Of a DNA stretch of 64,000 nt, positions 17,503 through 26,794 are shown piece by piece (within the stretch, counting starts at the first letter, position 1; each line of letters opens with the position of its first letter). Both the position numbers and the translations under genes were made by a program. This DNA is from a virus, in the IMG/VR virus record IMGVR_UViG_3300020202_000002, positions 24,747 to 88,746 of that record. One strand, 5' to 3'. Below the pieces are notes generated by a model that saw only the letters and a list, made by a program, of their open reading frames with translations, was not told where the DNA came from and searched no databases.

Positions 17503-17657
17503 TGAGAACCGTGTGCGCGGCGTTTGCCGGTGTCCTACTAGCTAGCCTTTTCGGGTGGCCTAGTGTGCTCGTTCTCATCGTGTTCGTGCTGTGGGATATG
17601 CACAACGAGCTCTCCGCCACTGCGAAACCGACGCGACGGGAGCCGTTGCGTGACTGA
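17499..17657 (+). CDS. small membrane protein
   Basis: 52 residues; ATG overlaps the methyltransferase stop and follows GTGAGGA. Nearly the whole N-terminal two thirds is hydrophobic ([14 protein letters not shown], then [10 protein letters not shown]), giving one or two membrane segments and a basic tail. Might be a small anchor or membrane protein. No family is recognised. Confidence 0.5.
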   Translation: MMRTVCAAFAGVLLASLFGWPSVLVLIVFVLWDMHNELSATAKPTRREPLRD

Positions 17658-17838
17658 CGCCAGCAACTACGCCTTGGCGCTTAGCAAGGCTCAGCGAGCC
17701 GTCAAACGCTTGTCCAACTTCAAGCCACCAGTTCGCAGGGGCCGGTCGTTGCGAATGATGCAGCGAATCGGGCGTAACGATCCGTGCCCCTGCGGCAGTG
17801 GGGTGAAGTTCAAGCGGTGCCACGGAGCAAGGGAATGA
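17650..17838 (+). CDS. SEC-C zinc motif protein
   Basis: 62 residues, GTG start overlapping the previous gene. The C-terminal [19 protein letters not shown] is the SEC-C motif (C-x-C...C-H) found at the end of SecA and in many small proteins, where it binds zinc and mediates protein contacts. The N-terminal half is basic and helical. Function in the cassette unknown. Stop overlaps the next ATG. Confidence 0.7.
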   Translation: MTDASNYALALSKAQRAVKRLSNFKPPVRRGRSLRMMQRIGRNDPCPCGSGVKFKRCHGARE

Positions 17839-18827
17839 CGCAACGTGCGCTAATAACCGGATGCGGTGGCCAGGACGGATCGTTCCTGTGTGACCTACTG
17901 TTGGAACGCGGCTATGAGGTCCACGGCATCGTCCGCCGTTCGTCCCTGGACAACCTCGCCCGCATCGCCCACTGCCGCGACAAGATCATCCTGCACCAAG
18001 GCGACGTGACGGACGCCAGCTGCCTCGAAGGCATCATTGCTGACGTATCCCCGCATGAGGTCTACCACGAAGCGGACCAGGACTCCGTAGGCTGGTCGCA
18101 CGTCACCCCCGCGTACCAGGTCGAGGTCACCGTCAAGGCCACGGTGCATCTGCTCGAAGCCTGCCGCGTTCAGTGCCGCGAGGCGAGAATCTTCCTGCCA
18201 TGCTCAGCCATGATGTTCGGCGACCCGGCATTTACCGACCTCACGGGCATGCAAGACGAGCAATCGCCGTTGAACCCGCAGAGCCCGTACGGCGTGGCGA
18301 AATGCCACGTCTTTTACATGGGGCGCATGTATCGCCAGCGGCACGACATGTTCGTGGCCAACGGGATCCTGTTCAACCACGACAGCGAGCGTCGTTCCGA
18401 GCACTACCTTCTGCACAAGATCTGCCGCGGCGTGAAACGCATCGCCGCCGGCCAGCAGCACACACTCGCTCTGGGCAACCTCGACGGCCGCGTGGACGTG
18501 GGCTATGCCCGCGATTACATGGAAGCTGCCATCGCCATGTTGCAGTTCAAGAAGCCCGACGACTTCGTGATCGCCACGGCGCAGGCGCATTCGGTGGAGG
18601 ACATGGTGCACTTCGCCTTCCAGCGGGCGGGCATGAAGATCGGGCCGCGCGATCTGAGCAACTACATCACCGTGGATCCGCAGTTTTACTACCAGGCAAG
18701 GGGCATTCTGCGAGGCAATCCGGAGAAGGCGTGGAACTGCCTCAACTGGCGGGCGACAACGCACATCAAGGACCTCATCGGCATCATCATGGACGGCGAG
18801 AGGGCGGAAGGGGGCAAGGCAGCATGA
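17835..18827 (+). CDS. gmd: GDP-mannose 4,6-dehydratase-like protein
   Basis: 330 residues. Nucleotide-binding [20 protein letters not shown], then [15 protein letters not shown], catalytic [11 protein letters not shown] and SPYGVAK (Y-x3-K) fit the extended SDR family and specifically the Gmd branch, which converts GDP-mannose to GDP-4-keto-6-deoxymannose. Canonical Gmd has A-A-Q-S where this has E-A-D-Q-D-S, so the substrate could differ. It is the gateway for the aminotransferase and C-methyltransferase also encoded here. Confidence 0.72.
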   Translation: MTQRALITGCGGQDGSFLCDLLLERGYEVHGIVRRSSLDNLARIAHCRDKIILHQGDVTDASCLEGIIADVSPHEVYHEADQDSVGWSHVTPAYQVEVTVKATVHLLEACRVQCREARIFLPCSAMMFGDPAFTDLTGMQDEQSPLNPQSPYGVAKCHVFYMGRMYRQRHDMFVANGILFNHDSERRSEHYLLHKICRGVKRIAAGQQHTLALGNLDGRVDVGYARDYMEAAIAMLQFKKPDDFVIATAQAHSVEDMVHFAFQRAGMKIGPRDLSNYITVDPQFYYQARGILRGNPEKAWNCLNWRATTHIKDLIGIIMDGERAEGGKAA

Positions 18828-19102
18828 GTGTTACCCACATCGCGGGGCGACCCGTTGCTCTCCGCGGGCATCTGAACCGTGTCATCCAGCGGTGCGCCCT
18901 GTGCGGAGCGATGATGGACGACCGCAGCATCGGACTGATGATCGTGAAGGCGGGGCATGCGGGCCTGACGCCGTACCCCGAGGGCCACCTGATCCGGTTC
19001 AAGACGGAAGAGGGGCCGACCGTTCGCAGCGACCTGGGGCCGATCAATCAGCGGAACGAGTTGCCGGCCGACTTCTGCCTGAGGGATGTGGACAAGCAAT
19101 GA
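18824..19102 (+). CDS. small phage protein with Cys pair
   Basis: 92 residues overlapping the dehydratase by four bases. A RCALCGAMMDD segment gives one C-x2-C pair. The remainder is beta-like with GLTPYPEGHLIRFKTEEGPT. Similar short hypotheticals occur in phages, but I cannot name a family. Confidence 0.5.
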   Translation: MSVTHIAGRPVALRGHLNRVIQRCALCGAMMDDRSIGLMIVKAGHAGLTPYPEGHLIRFKTEEGPTVRSDLGPINQRNELPADFCLRDVDKQ

Positions 19103-19890
19103 GAGCACTATCGTGTCCGAAGATTATAGTTGATGGTCGCCAAGCAGAAGACTTGAGAGGCCGCGTATTCAACAGATTGACAGTGGAATCGCTGGGAGAA
19201 AGAGACCGACAGGGCAGGCTGCAATGGAAGTCTCGTTGTACGTGCGGCAATGTTGTCGTTTGTCGCCGTGATCATCTTACGTCAGGAAACACGCAAAGCT
19301 GCGGGTGTTTGCAGTACGAAATGTTTGTTAGGCGTATCACCACTCATGGTATGTCTGGAGGCAGGCGCGGCAGGATTCCCGAATACATAGTCTGGAACAA
19401 CATGCACCAGCGTTGCTTCAATCCGGACAACCCGCGATGGCCACACTACGGTGGCCGCGGCATCTCTGTGTGCGATCGTTGGCAATCATTCTCGGCGTTC
19501 TTGGCTGACATGGGGCGAAGACCTGGCAAGGAGTATCAAATAGAACGCAAGGATAATAACTCTGGATATTCGCCAGACAACTGCATTTGGGCAACATCGC
19601 ACAAGCAAACCAGAAACACGCGGCGAAATCTGTTTCTCTCATTTGCTGGCAGAACAATGTGCTTGACGGATTGGGCTAGCGAAATGTCATTGAGACCTGG
19701 ATGCATACGCAAGCGACTTGCTCTAGGCTGGCCCATTGGTGACGCTTTGACATTGCCAGCCAAGCAAGCCGGTCCCCACTGGGAGCAATCGAAACTCAAG
19801 ATTGGTGCAGCACATCGTGGTCGACAGTTAACCATTCGCCACCGAGCAAAACTTCGAGCCTCATGGTTAAGACGTAAAGGAGGCCAGTAA
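19099..19890 (+). CDS. HNH-type homing endonuclease (freestanding)
   Basis: 263 residues. An N-terminal zinc-like segment (CTCGNVVVCRRDHLTSGNTQ then SCGC) is followed by the family block VWNNMHQRC, YGGRGISVCDRW, FLADMG and KDNNSGYSPDNCIWAT with final Q-x-x-N-x-R. This arrangement is that of phage HNH homing nucleases and is repeated at 54551. It lies between a nucleotide-sugar gene and a glycosyltransferase and is more A+T-rich than both, consistent with insertion as a selfish element. Confidence 0.7.
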   Translation: MRALSCPKIIVDGRQAEDLRGRVFNRLTVESLGERDRQGRLQWKSRCTCGNVVVCRRDHLTSGNTQSCGCLQYEMFVRRITTHGMSGGRRGRIPEYIVWNNMHQRCFNPDNPRWPHYGGRGISVCDRWQSFSAFLADMGRRPGKEYQIERKDNNSGYSPDNCIWATSHKQTRNTRRNLFLSFAGRTMCLTDWASEMSLRPGCIRKRLALGWPIGDALTLPAKQAGPHWEQSKLKIGAAHRGRQLTIRHRAKLRASWLRRKGGQ

Positions 19891-20933
19891 TGCTTCGCGT
19901 GGGGTCCGTGTCATACGCCTGCGAGCAAGGTTTAGGGCGTCTCATGAAGTCGTTCTACGCCGCTGGCATCGTCGACGATGTGATGGTCTACCGCCACACG
20001 AGTCCGAGCCGACCTACCCTCATGTCTTGGTATCCGCCAAGCACATTGGAGCTGGTTAACCGCCCGTTCAACGGTCCGACGGTCGACGCCTTCCTGAAGA
20101 CAGTGGACGTGATGCTGTTCTGGGAGACGCCGTTCGACTGGGGCTTCATGGACTACTGCCGGGCTCGCGGTGTGCGCACGGCTCTTGTGCCCATGAGCGA
20201 GTGGACCCCCCGGCGCCCACCCGCATGGTTCGATATCGTCATCAGCCCCAGCCTGGAGGACCACGACTACTTCAAGGACGGTCGGTTTGCCGGCTTCACG
20301 TTCCGCGAATGCTTCCTACCGATACCCGTTGACCCGTCGACCTGGCGTCAGCGAACCGTGGCGAAGAGGTTTCTGCACAATGCCGGCCACCTGGGACACG
20401 GAGAGCACAAGGGTACGCGGCAGCTGCTTGAAGCCATGAAGCACGTCAAGAGCGACCTGACGCTGACGGTTCGTGGTCAGCACGACAGCGGGCTACAGAA
20501 CGTGCTGCGTCAGGTGTTCGGTGGCAACGGCACGCATCCGAAGGTCGAGGTCGTGGCGCGAGAGATCCCGTACGAGGAGTTGTTCACCGAGCACGACGTG
20601 TACGTGGCCCCGGAGAAGTGGAATCCGATTAGCCTACCGTTGCAAGAGGCGCGCGCTGCAGGAATGCTGGTGCTGACCACCGATCGGTATCCGATGAATA
20701 CATGGCTGCCCAAGGAAGGCTTGATACCTGCCGAGACGATTCGAAGGGGCTGCGTGAGCCGGAATTACCTGGAAGTGTGCGAGGCAGTCGTGCGTCCTGA
20801 GGCGATCGCCGCCAAGATGGACGCCTGCTACGGCACCGATATCACCGCCTATTCGCAATCGGGCAAGGCGTGGGCCGAAGAACATTCGTGGGCGAACATG
20901 GCCCCGAAGTGGAGAGCATCACTGGAACTATGA
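19890..20933 (+). CDS. glycosyltransferase (GT-B, group 1-like)
   Basis: 347 residues. N-terminal domain starts GSVSYACEQGLGRLMKSF. The C-terminal domain has HNAGHLGHGEHKGTRQLLEA, LTLTVRGQHDSG and the donor-site block VYVAPEKWNPISLPLQEA followed by GMLVLTTD, matching the E-x7-E and G-x-P-V/L-x-T pattern of GT4. It would transfer a sugar from a nucleotide donor in the cytoplasm. Donor unknown. Confidence 0.75.
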   Translation: MLRVGSVSYACEQGLGRLMKSFYAAGIVDDVMVYRHTSPSRPTLMSWYPPSTLELVNRPFNGPTVDAFLKTVDVMLFWETPFDWGFMDYCRARGVRTALVPMSEWTPRRPPAWFDIVISPSLEDHDYFKDGRFAGFTFRECFLPIPVDPSTWRQRTVAKRFLHNAGHLGHGEHKGTRQLLEAMKHVKSDLTLTVRGQHDSGLQNVLRQVFGGNGTHPKVEVVAREIPYEELFTEHDVYVAPEKWNPISLPLQEARAAGMLVLTTDRYPMNTWLPKEGLIPAETIRRGCVSRNYLEVCEAVVRPEAIAAKMDACYGTDITAYSQSGKAWAEEHSWANMAPKWRASLEL

Positions 20934-21298
20934 CCATGGAGCGTGCGATGAGCAAGGAACTAGATCTTCTCGCGTCAGGACCTCAGGGAGACTACCAGCA
21001 ATGGTTCGACAGTCTCGCAAAGGCCCATCTTGAAGATCATCCGCCGAGAACCAGAGCGGAAGAGGCCAGCGAAACATACGCAAAGGTGCTTCGCTACATC
21101 GCCTCTCTCCCGTGGTACAGGTGCCTGAGAATACCGTCCATCGTGGACCTAGTGATTCGACGACGGGAGATATTCGACAAGGCTTCCAAGAAGGGGTCAG
21201 GATCTTACTTGGCGTACCTCGAGCTGGCGGCGAAGGGCTACGACAAGTGTCGGTTGACAAAGGAAGAAGCCGACGCCCTGAAGGGGTGTCTGTCATGA
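20930..21298 (+). CDS. unknown protein in sugar cassette
   Basis: 122 residues beginning at ATG 20930 (overlapping the previous stop); starts at 20936 or 20948 are equally possible. Helical and charged with a YIASLPWYRCLRIPS segment in the middle. No signal peptide, no cysteine cluster. No family recognised. Confidence 0.45.
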   Translation: MTMERAMSKELDLLASGPQGDYQQWFDSLAKAHLEDHPPRTRAEEASETYAKVLRYIASLPWYRCLRIPSIVDLVIRRREIFDKASKKGSGSYLAYLELAAKGYDKCRLTKEEADALKGCLS

Positions 21299-21567
21299 CA
21301 CCAACAGAAGTCCACGTTCGCAGCACCATGTACACGGCCATCCTGGGATACGTCGCATCGCTCTGTCACGGCGTCAACGCCGCAGTTTATTGGAAGTTTG
21401 GACAAGACGGTGCACTTGCAGGCATATGGCTCGCTGGCTGCATTGCCTGGGGGCCGTCCGCAATCATCAATACGTCGTCCTGGCGTTTCCAGCAAAAATG
21501 GAGAAACGATGACTACATGGCGCAAGTGGCGTCGAAAGTCAACCACATCAAGGTGCATCGGCAATGA
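21295..21567 (+). CDS. two-segment membrane protein
   Basis: 90 residues coupled to both neighbours by ATGA overlaps. Two hydrophobic stretches are visible (MYTAILGYVASLCHGVNAA and ALAGIWLAGCIAWGPSAII), then a basic C-terminus. Size and layout resemble a small membrane protein. A holin cannot be excluded, but no lysin is nearby. Confidence 0.45.
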   Translation: MTPTEVHVRSTMYTAILGYVASLCHGVNAAVYWKFGQDGALAGIWLAGCIAWGPSAIINTSSWRFQQKWRNDDYMAQVASKVNHIKVHRQ

Positions 21568-22316
21568 AACCCCTCACCGTCTCCGAACAACTTCGCCTGA
21601 TGACCAGCTGGCTCAAGGAGGGCCGTCCGTTCTTCCACACGCGCTACAACGACGGTGAAGCAACCGCCATGTTCGGGCTGAAGGGCGAGAACGACGTGAA
21701 CACGGACGGGCACCGGTACTTCCGTGACATGGGGAGACGGCTAACGCAGACGTATCATCGCGTCTGCTGCGCCTCCGCTTGGAAGGACAATATCATTGTC
21801 GGCTCATGGTGGCCGGAGGATCCTACTCATGAAGCCGCCGAACTACTGCAAGCTGTGGACGCGGCCATATATGTTCGTTGGTGCCACAGCGACCTCTGGT
21901 TCGACGAGCAGGCCGAAGCGATAGGGGAGTGCGCTGGCGAGGAGTTGATGGAGTTCTTGGGCGCTTTGCTGACGCGTCCGCTCGTAGTCGTCGGTTGCGA
22001 AGCGTTGTTCGGCCACGCGGAGCACGTGCCAACTGAGGCTGACAATGCGTGGGACGAACACAACACGATAATCAGAGAGGCTATGCAGGCCGCTAACGGC
22101 ACCTACAACAACGTATTCTTGTGGGCCTGCGGTTTCACTGGCAAAGTAGCGTCCGAAGCGGTATGGAACGCTTACCCGAACACGACCCACATCGACGTTG
22201 GGGCGTTGCTCTCAGCGCTGGCGGGCAACCCGATCCGCGACTGGATGAAGAAACCCAACGGCACGCACTGGCGTTATCTGCAAGACGTGGTGGTGCCGAA
22301 ACTGAGGAGCGTGTAA
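21564..22316 (+). CDS. GT-D-type glycosyltransferase-like protein, copy 1
   Basis: 250 residues. The start FFHTRYNDGEATAMFG matches the R-x-G/N-D-G-E signature of DUF1792/GT-D fold enzymes. The C-terminal part has NVFLWACGFTGKVASEAVW and HIDVGALLSAL, where this fold usually has a V-x-x-A-C-G...D-x-G segment. A similar protein is encoded at 22963. Probably transfers a hexose within a glycan. The acceptor is unknown. Confidence 0.6.
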   Translation: MKPLTVSEQLRLMTSWLKEGRPFFHTRYNDGEATAMFGLKGENDVNTDGHRYFRDMGRRLTQTYHRVCCASAWKDNIIVGSWWPEDPTHEAAELLQAVDAAIYVRWCHSDLWFDEQAEAIGECAGEELMEFLGALLTRPLVVVGCEALFGHAEHVPTEADNAWDEHNTIIREAMQAANGTYNNVFLWACGFTGKVASEAVWNAYPNTTHIDVGALLSALAGNPIRDWMKKPNGTHWRYLQDVVVPKLRSV

Positions 22317-22675
22317 TGACTATTGTAAGAATCAGCGATGATCTAAAACTCGAAAACACCATAGTGTCGGTAAAAGGTGTCGAGAGCACCAGAAAGGAGA
22401 TTTGCAAAGGTTCTGGTAGTCGGCAGTTACGATATGATGTGTGGCGAGTTTACGGACCTACGATATCGACGGGATGGTTCATTTTCAAATCTTACATAAT
22501 TCATGCGTTGGCTGAAGTCCACATGCATCCAACCGACAAGGAAATCTGGTGCTACGGACGACAACACATTCCTTTATGCCAAAAACTGGCCGAGGCATTA
22601 CGAGACTACGGGGACTTTCAGGTTGTGCTTGTCACAGAAGACGAGCATAAGTGGACGCCAGCAATGCGAGACTGA
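22316..22675 (+). CDS. unknown protein, A+T-rich
   Basis: 119 residues, ATG overlapping the TAA of the previous gene. Codon use is noticeably more A+T-rich than the glycosyltransferases on either side. Soluble, mixed alpha/beta, with HMHPTDKEIWCYGRQH in the C-terminal half. No family recognised. It may be a late arrival in the cassette. Confidence 0.45.
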   Translation: MTIVRISDDLKLENTIVSVKGVESTRKEICKGSGSRQLRYDVWRVYGPTISTGWFIFKSYIIHALAEVHMHPTDKEIWCYGRQHIPLCQKLAEALRDYGDFQVVLVTEDEHKWTPAMRD

Positions 22676-22708
22676 AACATCGTTTTCCGAAACTGAGGAG
22701 TATGTGAC

Positions 22709-22954
22709 ATGAAACTATGGAACATGTGGTCGGCGTTCTTTGTTGTCATGTTCGTCCCGATGATGCTATGCGCGTTATTTGTGGCTGGGTGCTCCAACAA
22801 CAGAGTAACTGATCAAGACTTCGTCGGCGCAGACACCGAGGTTAAGCTAATCTCAGAGTTTGACGGCGTTAAGTTGTATCGCGTCAAACAGACTAAACCA
22901 TACGTGCACTTTTGGTACATCGTGAAAACGGAAAACGGCGTGGCGCTACGATAG
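22709..22954 (+). CDS. small lipoprotein
   Basis: 81 residues following GAGGAG. A signal peptide with a long hydrophobic run ends in the lipobox LFVAGC, so the mature lipid-anchored protein begins at Cys28. The rest (EFDGVKLYRVK ... VHFWYIVKTENG) resembles small phage lipoproteins with a D-G-x-K-L-Y-R-V/F strand. Such proteins often act in superinfection exclusion or as morons. That role is inference. Confidence 0.6.
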   Translation: MKLWNMWSAFFVVMFVPMMLCALFVAGCSNNRVTDQDFVGADTEVKLISEFDGVKLYRVKQTKPYVHFWYIVKTENGVALR

Positions 22955-22962
22955 AGAAACAC

Positions 22963-23688
22963 ATGATTCACCGCGAAGGCCTATCGTTCTATCTCGACAA
23001 GCTCCGCTCCGGCGAGCCGTTCAGCTCATATCTCTGGGGCGACGGCGAGTTCGCAGTTGCCGCGCGCCAGCGTACTGGCCGCACGATGCAGAACGGCGAG
23101 GTGGTCACCATCCAGCTGGAAGACGAGCTACGCGCCGCCCTGGCCATCGACGAGCCCAACGTCCTGCACGCCACGGACCCATTCCTTGCCGAGCCGTGGA
23201 CGTACGCCGGCAACGACAAGCATTCGGTCAACAGCATCGCCGCCATGGTGCCACCGCATCGCGACTGGTACGACGGAACGATCTGGGACACGGCGTCAAG
23301 GGAGGGGACGCTGGGGCCGCTACTGAAGGTGCTCAACGAACGAAAAGTTGTTTTTATCGGGAACAATGCACTCTTGAAAGCGCGGCCATTCGAGTACGGC
23401 GTATGGATCCGCGTGCCAGACACTAACGCTTGTTCACATAACTTTGAGCCGCCATTCAAGTGGGACTGCTTTCAAAACGACTTGGTGTTTGTTGCTTGCA
23501 TGGGAATCAGCGCCATCCCAACTCTTGCCAGGATACGCAGGTTGCGCCCAGGCTGTACCTTCCTCGACCTCGGCTCCACCTTCGACGTGTTCGCCAAGAT
23601 CGGGGCTGAACGCGGCTGGAGGCAGGAATTGTACCGGGACGAACAGCGCTGGCAGGAACTGATCGCCAAGCACCGGGAGGGCGCATGA
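22963..23688 (+). CDS. GT-D-type glycosyltransferase-like protein, copy 2
   Basis: 241 residues; ATG at 22963 chosen because it follows the upstream stop closely. SYLWGDGEFAVAAR gives the G-D-G-E signature, KVVFIGNNALLKAR and LVFVACMGISAIPTLARI supply the second half, and CTFLDLGSTFDVFAKI the final D-x-G-S motif of DUF1792/GT-D proteins. Paralogous in layout to 21564. The stop overlaps the next gene. Confidence 0.6.
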   Translation: MIHREGLSFYLDKLRSGEPFSSYLWGDGEFAVAARQRTGRTMQNGEVVTIQLEDELRAALAIDEPNVLHATDPFLAEPWTYAGNDKHSVNSIAAMVPPHRDWYDGTIWDTASREGTLGPLLKVLNERKVVFIGNNALLKARPFEYGVWIRVPDTNACSHNFEPPFKWDCFQNDLVFVACMGISAIPTLARIRRLRPGCTFLDLGSTFDVFAKIGAERGWRQELYRDEQRWQELIAKHREGA

Positions 23689-23894
23689 TCGACTTTCTAA
23701 CCAAGAGCGATGCCGACAAGCTGTACGCACCAAGTAAAGCGTGGATTGGCGATTTCGTGTGCATCTATGCGCCACTGTTAGTCGTTCTGTTTGCAAGTAT
23801 CGCTAAGCTTGAAAAGAGCGTCCAAGACATCGAAGAGCGTATCGAGAAACTGTCAGCGGAGGTGGCTAAGTCGCCACAAAGGGAGGGCAAGTGA
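23685..23894 (+). CDS. small membrane/coiled-coil protein
   Basis: 69 residues. One membrane segment (FVCIYAPLLVVLFASIA) followed by a heptad-like coiled coil (KSVQDIEERIEKLSAEVAKS). The layout resembles small phage membrane or spanin-like proteins, but there is no lipobox. Function unknown. Confidence 0.5.
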   Translation: MIDFLTKSDADKLYAPSKAWIGDFVCIYAPLLVVLFASIAKLEKSVQDIEERIEKLSAEVAKSPQREGK

Positions 23895-24586
23895 TGCCCA
23901 TGGTTCGTATGCTCGACGGCAGCACGATGGACACCATGGATCCTGTTTTCGACCCGAACAACGCGGATCCGTCGCAGTTCGACCCGTCTCCTGAAGATCC
24001 GCTGGGCGTGCTGGCACCGTTCCTGACGCATTCGCCGAAGTGGGTCATTATGGCCGGCCTGGGTGATGTGGACGAAATCGGCCCGGCGCGAAAACGGTGG
24101 CCGCGGGCAAGGTATCTGGGCATCGAGCCGGACCCGCGAGCGATCACCTGGCAGCGCGAGCGCAGCTGGCCACCGGAGCAGCCCATCGTCTGCGCGGCTC
24201 TGTCCGGCAAGATAGGCACAGCGACCATCCGCATGGACTCGATTTGCTGCCCAAGCATGCACCCGGAAAACATCGCTGCCGCGCCGCCGGAGCAGTTGCA
24301 GACGGTGACCACGACGACACTGGACACATTGGACCGCGAATATGGTCCGTTCGTTCGCGCCATTCTCTGGCTCGACTGCGAAGGCTGGGACTACACGGCA
24401 CTCTTGGGAGCAAAGAACCTGCTCGCGTCCGGGCGCGTCGACATGGTGAACGTGGAGATCTGGTATCGCCAACCAGAGACGAACGAGAAGATGCGACGGC
24501 TGCTGGCTGACGCTGGGTATGTGCGGGTGTTGACGTGGTTCCGCCAGTGGTGGGGGTGCAACGAAGCGTATCGGAGGGTGCCGTGA
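23894..24586 (+). CDS. FkbM-family methyltransferase
   Basis: About 230 residues, ATG overlapping the previous stop. After an N-terminal ARYLGIEPDPRAITW SAM-site segment, the block TLDTLDREYG, LWLDCEGWDYTALLGA and VDMVNVEIW is the FkbM signature (T-L-D...D-x-E-G...E). These enzymes O-methylate sugars or peptides. In a glycan cassette the likely substrate is a sugar hydroxyl. Confidence 0.78.
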   Translation: MPMVRMLDGSTMDTMDPVFDPNNADPSQFDPSPEDPLGVLAPFLTHSPKWVIMAGLGDVDEIGPARKRWPRARYLGIEPDPRAITWQRERSWPPEQPIVCAALSGKIGTATIRMDSICCPSMHPENIAAAPPEQLQTVTTTTLDTLDREYGPFVRAILWLDCEGWDYTALLGAKNLLASGRVDMVNVEIWYRQPETNEKMRRLLADAGYVRVLTWFRQWWGCNEAYRRVP

Positions 24587-25056
24587 TGGACCGGTGGACA
24601 GTCGGGTTCTGGCACGAACGAATTCGCGCTGCCATGCAAGGCGGCAAGGGACTGCGCGAGGCGATCAGCGATTGCGGATCGGATGTCAACTACTGGAAGC
24701 GCATTGACGGACAGGCACAGGCGATTCTTGCGGAACACGTCCAGCCCGGAGACAAGGTTCTCGATGTCGGCTGCGGCCTGGGCGACTTGTCGGCGCTGTT
24801 GCCTCCTGACGTGGTGTATGTGGGCGTGGATTTTGTCCCTGAGTTCGTGGCCGAGGCCGAGCGGAGATTCCCGAGCAGAGAGTTTGTTGGCGGCGACCTT
24901 CACGACTTGAGCAGGTTTGCTGACCGCTCGTTTGACTGGGTCATCGCCAGAGGAGGCACCAGCGAAGTCAACCCCGAGATGCGACGGGTGGCTTGTGGAG
25001 CAGTCCTGATGTCGTTTTCGGATCCGGTGCAAGCTGATGTGGCCAGGTGGGGGTGA
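24586..25056 (+). CDS. SAM-dependent methyltransferase, short copy
   Basis: 156 residues. Begins TVGFWHERIRAAMQGGKGLR and continues DKVLDVGCGLGDLSALLP and VVYVGVDFVPEFVAEAERRF, the class I SAM motifs I and II. Paralogous to the longer protein at 27133, which shares the N-terminal F-W-x-x-R-I-R-A-A and central G-C-G-x-G-D-L. The C-terminus is shorter here. Substrate unknown. Confidence 0.68.
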   Translation: MDRWTVGFWHERIRAAMQGGKGLREAISDCGSDVNYWKRIDGQAQAILAEHVQPGDKVLDVGCGLGDLSALLPPDVVYVGVDFVPEFVAEAERRFPSREFVGGDLHDLSRFADRSFDWVIARGGTSEVNPEMRRVACGAVLMSFSDPVQADVARWG

Positions 25057-25059
25057 CGG

Positions 25060-25710
25060 ATGCTGAACGGAATCAAAAAAGCCGCCGCCTTCTTCTGCCA
25101 CCAGGACGACGAAATGGTGGCGGCTGGCACGCTTCATCGCCTTGCCAGCGCCGGCTGCGAGGTGCATGTCGTATCGTTCTCGCCATGCGCCACGATTAAT
25201 GACCGCATGGGAACCGAAGTATCGTCTCGTCTTGTTCTGCCGGAATGGCACCTATCGATGGACCTGATCGGCGTAGGGCAGGAGCAACGGCACTTTCTCA
25301 ACTACACGCCAAGCGTGAGCATTGCTGATCGTCGTCAGGACGTGGCCAACTATGTATTCGACTTCTGCGAGCGCGAGCGGCCGGACGTGGCGTTCGTCTT
25401 GTCGCCAGAGGATGAAAACACGGCGCATGCAGTGGTCGGCGTCGAGTGTGAGCGGGTCATGCGCGGCCGCGTTCCCATGGTGGTTCGGTGTAACTTCGCG
25501 TGGAACTATTCCATCGGCAGGCCGAACCTGTTCGTGGCGCTCTCGGACAAGGACCTGGACATCAAGCGGCGCGTGATCAATGCCTACCAATCGCAGAAAT
25601 TTAGGTACGACTACGGTGCCATGTTGATGGCGTACTGCATCGGCGATGGCAAGAGCGTCAAGGTCGCGGCGGCGGAGCGTTTCGAGATCATCAGGAGCGT
25701 CGTTACATGA
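25060..25710 (+). CDS. PIG-L/LmbE-family deacetylase
   Basis: 216 residues. The zinc-binding signature FFCHQDDEMVAAGTLHRLA (normally H-P-D-D-E, here H-Q-D-D-E) and the later SPEDENTAHAVVGVECERV (D-x-N-x-x-H) identify this family, which removes N-acetyl groups from amino sugars. With an aminotransferase and acyltransferases nearby, it may tailor an amino-sugar residue. Confidence 0.75.
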   Translation: MLNGIKKAAAFFCHQDDEMVAAGTLHRLASAGCEVHVVSFSPCATINDRMGTEVSSRLVLPEWHLSMDLIGVGQEQRHFLNYTPSVSIADRRQDVANYVFDFCERERPDVAFVLSPEDENTAHAVVGVECERVMRGRVPMVVRCNFAWNYSIGRPNLFVALSDKDLDIKRRVINAYQSQKFRYDYGAMLMAYCIGDGKSVKVAAAERFEIIRSVVT

Positions 25711-26366
25711 GCCACATCGTCATTGCCGGCGCATCCGGGGCCATCGGCACGGCTCTCGTTCGGAAGTATCTGGACGAAGGGCATGTGGTGACGGCACTGA
25801 TCAATAGAAGCTACCTTGAATTCGGACACAAGCATTTGCACGAGAGGCTTATCAACACTGACGAGATTGACGTGCCCCAAAAGGTAGACGCTCTGATAAC
25901 GCTGACTGCCGACACGAGGAACAAGAAACTTGGCAAGATGGACATCAACGAGTGGGAATCGGTGCTACGCTCGACTCTGACATCACCGTTTCAGTGCATA
26001 AACGCGCTGGCGTCAACGTTGGTAACCGGCGCGTCCATTGTCGTCGTCGGTTCTATTGTCGGCAGCCTTGGGGGGTACGGCTGCGCGAACTACGCCGCGG
26101 CCAAGGCCGGACTCGTGGGCCTTGTCCGCGCGGCTGCAAACGAGCTGGCCGGCCGCAAGATCCGCGTGAACCTGCTTGAGTTGGGCTACGTCAACGCCGG
26201 CATGGGCGAGCGTCTGTCGGACGACATCAAGGCCAAGGTGACCGAGACGATTCCGCTGAAGCGGTTTGCTGAGGTTGACGAGGTGTTGCACGCGATCGAG
26301 TTCTTGAGGACGGCCACGTACATGACTGGCAACACGCTAACTGTAGCAGGAGGGCTAAGGGCATGA
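25707..26366 (+). CDS. short-chain dehydrogenase/reductase
   Basis: 219 residues. Cofactor motif GASGAIGTALV (G-x3-G-x-G), IVVVGSIVGSLGG with the catalytic Ser, NYAAAKAGLVGLVRAAANEL with Y-x3-K, and a C-terminal TGNTLTVAGG are classical SDR features. It would reduce or oxidise a keto/hydroxyl group, plausibly a 4-keto sugar or a fatty-acyl unit in the glycan pathway. Coupled by ATGA overlaps to both neighbours. Confidence 0.82.
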   Translation: MSHIVIAGASGAIGTALVRKYLDEGHVVTALINRSYLEFGHKHLHERLINTDEIDVPQKVDALITLTADTRNKKLGKMDINEWESVLRSTLTSPFQCINALASTLVTGASIVVVGSIVGSLGGYGCANYAAAKAGLVGLVRAAANELAGRKIRVNLLELGYVNAGMGERLSDDIKAKVTETIPLKRFAEVDEVLHAIEFLRTATYMTGNTLTVAGGLRA

Positions 26367-26794
26367 AGGTATATGTAGCAACCGAGGGATCGTATGCGGA
26401 TTATCACATCAGCGCCATCTTCTCTTCGCGGGAGAAGGCGGAAGAGTACATGGGCAACATGCCCGACCGGTTCAACGAGATCGAAGAGTATGAGCTGGAC
26501 TCTGAGCCGCCGCGAGTGTTCGGTCAACAGTGGGTTGCGGCATTGAAACTGGATGGGAGCGTTGATGCGCACTACACGCATATGTATATCACGGACGTTC
26601 CGGTTGAACACAGACAAGGCGAGCGGGGCTGGGGTGAGACGAAGGATTATGGGTTTATGAAGGCTGACCGGTTTAACTATGCGTGGTTCAGCGGACGTTC
26701 GTTCGTCAGCGCTGAGCACGCCCACAAGCTTGCCGTCGAGCAGCGACAGAAAGCCCTGGTGGAGCATCCGGAATGGTTCGAGGGTGTCAAGTAG
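26363..26794 (+). CDS. small conserved phage/bacterial protein (MKVYV...YADYHI type)
   Basis: 143 residues. The opening MKVYVATEGSYADYHISAIF then SSREKAEEYM is a recurrent signature of short hypotheticals in phages and bacteria (KVYV-x2-G-x-Y-S-D-Y-x-I...F-S-x-x-E-x-A-x-x-Y). No enzyme activity is established that I know of. It overlaps the SDR stop. Confidence 0.55.
   Translation: MKVYVATEGSYADYHISAIFSSREKAEEYMGNMPDRFNEIEEYELDSEPPRVFGQQWVAALKLDGSVDAHYTHMYITDVPVEHRQGERGWGETKDYGFMKADRFNYAWFSGRSFVSAEHAHKLAVEQRQKALVEHPEWFEGVK

Noticed and set aside
21295-21567. Holin
   Set aside because: Two membrane segments fit, but no endolysin is adjacent and it sits in the middle of the sugar cassette.
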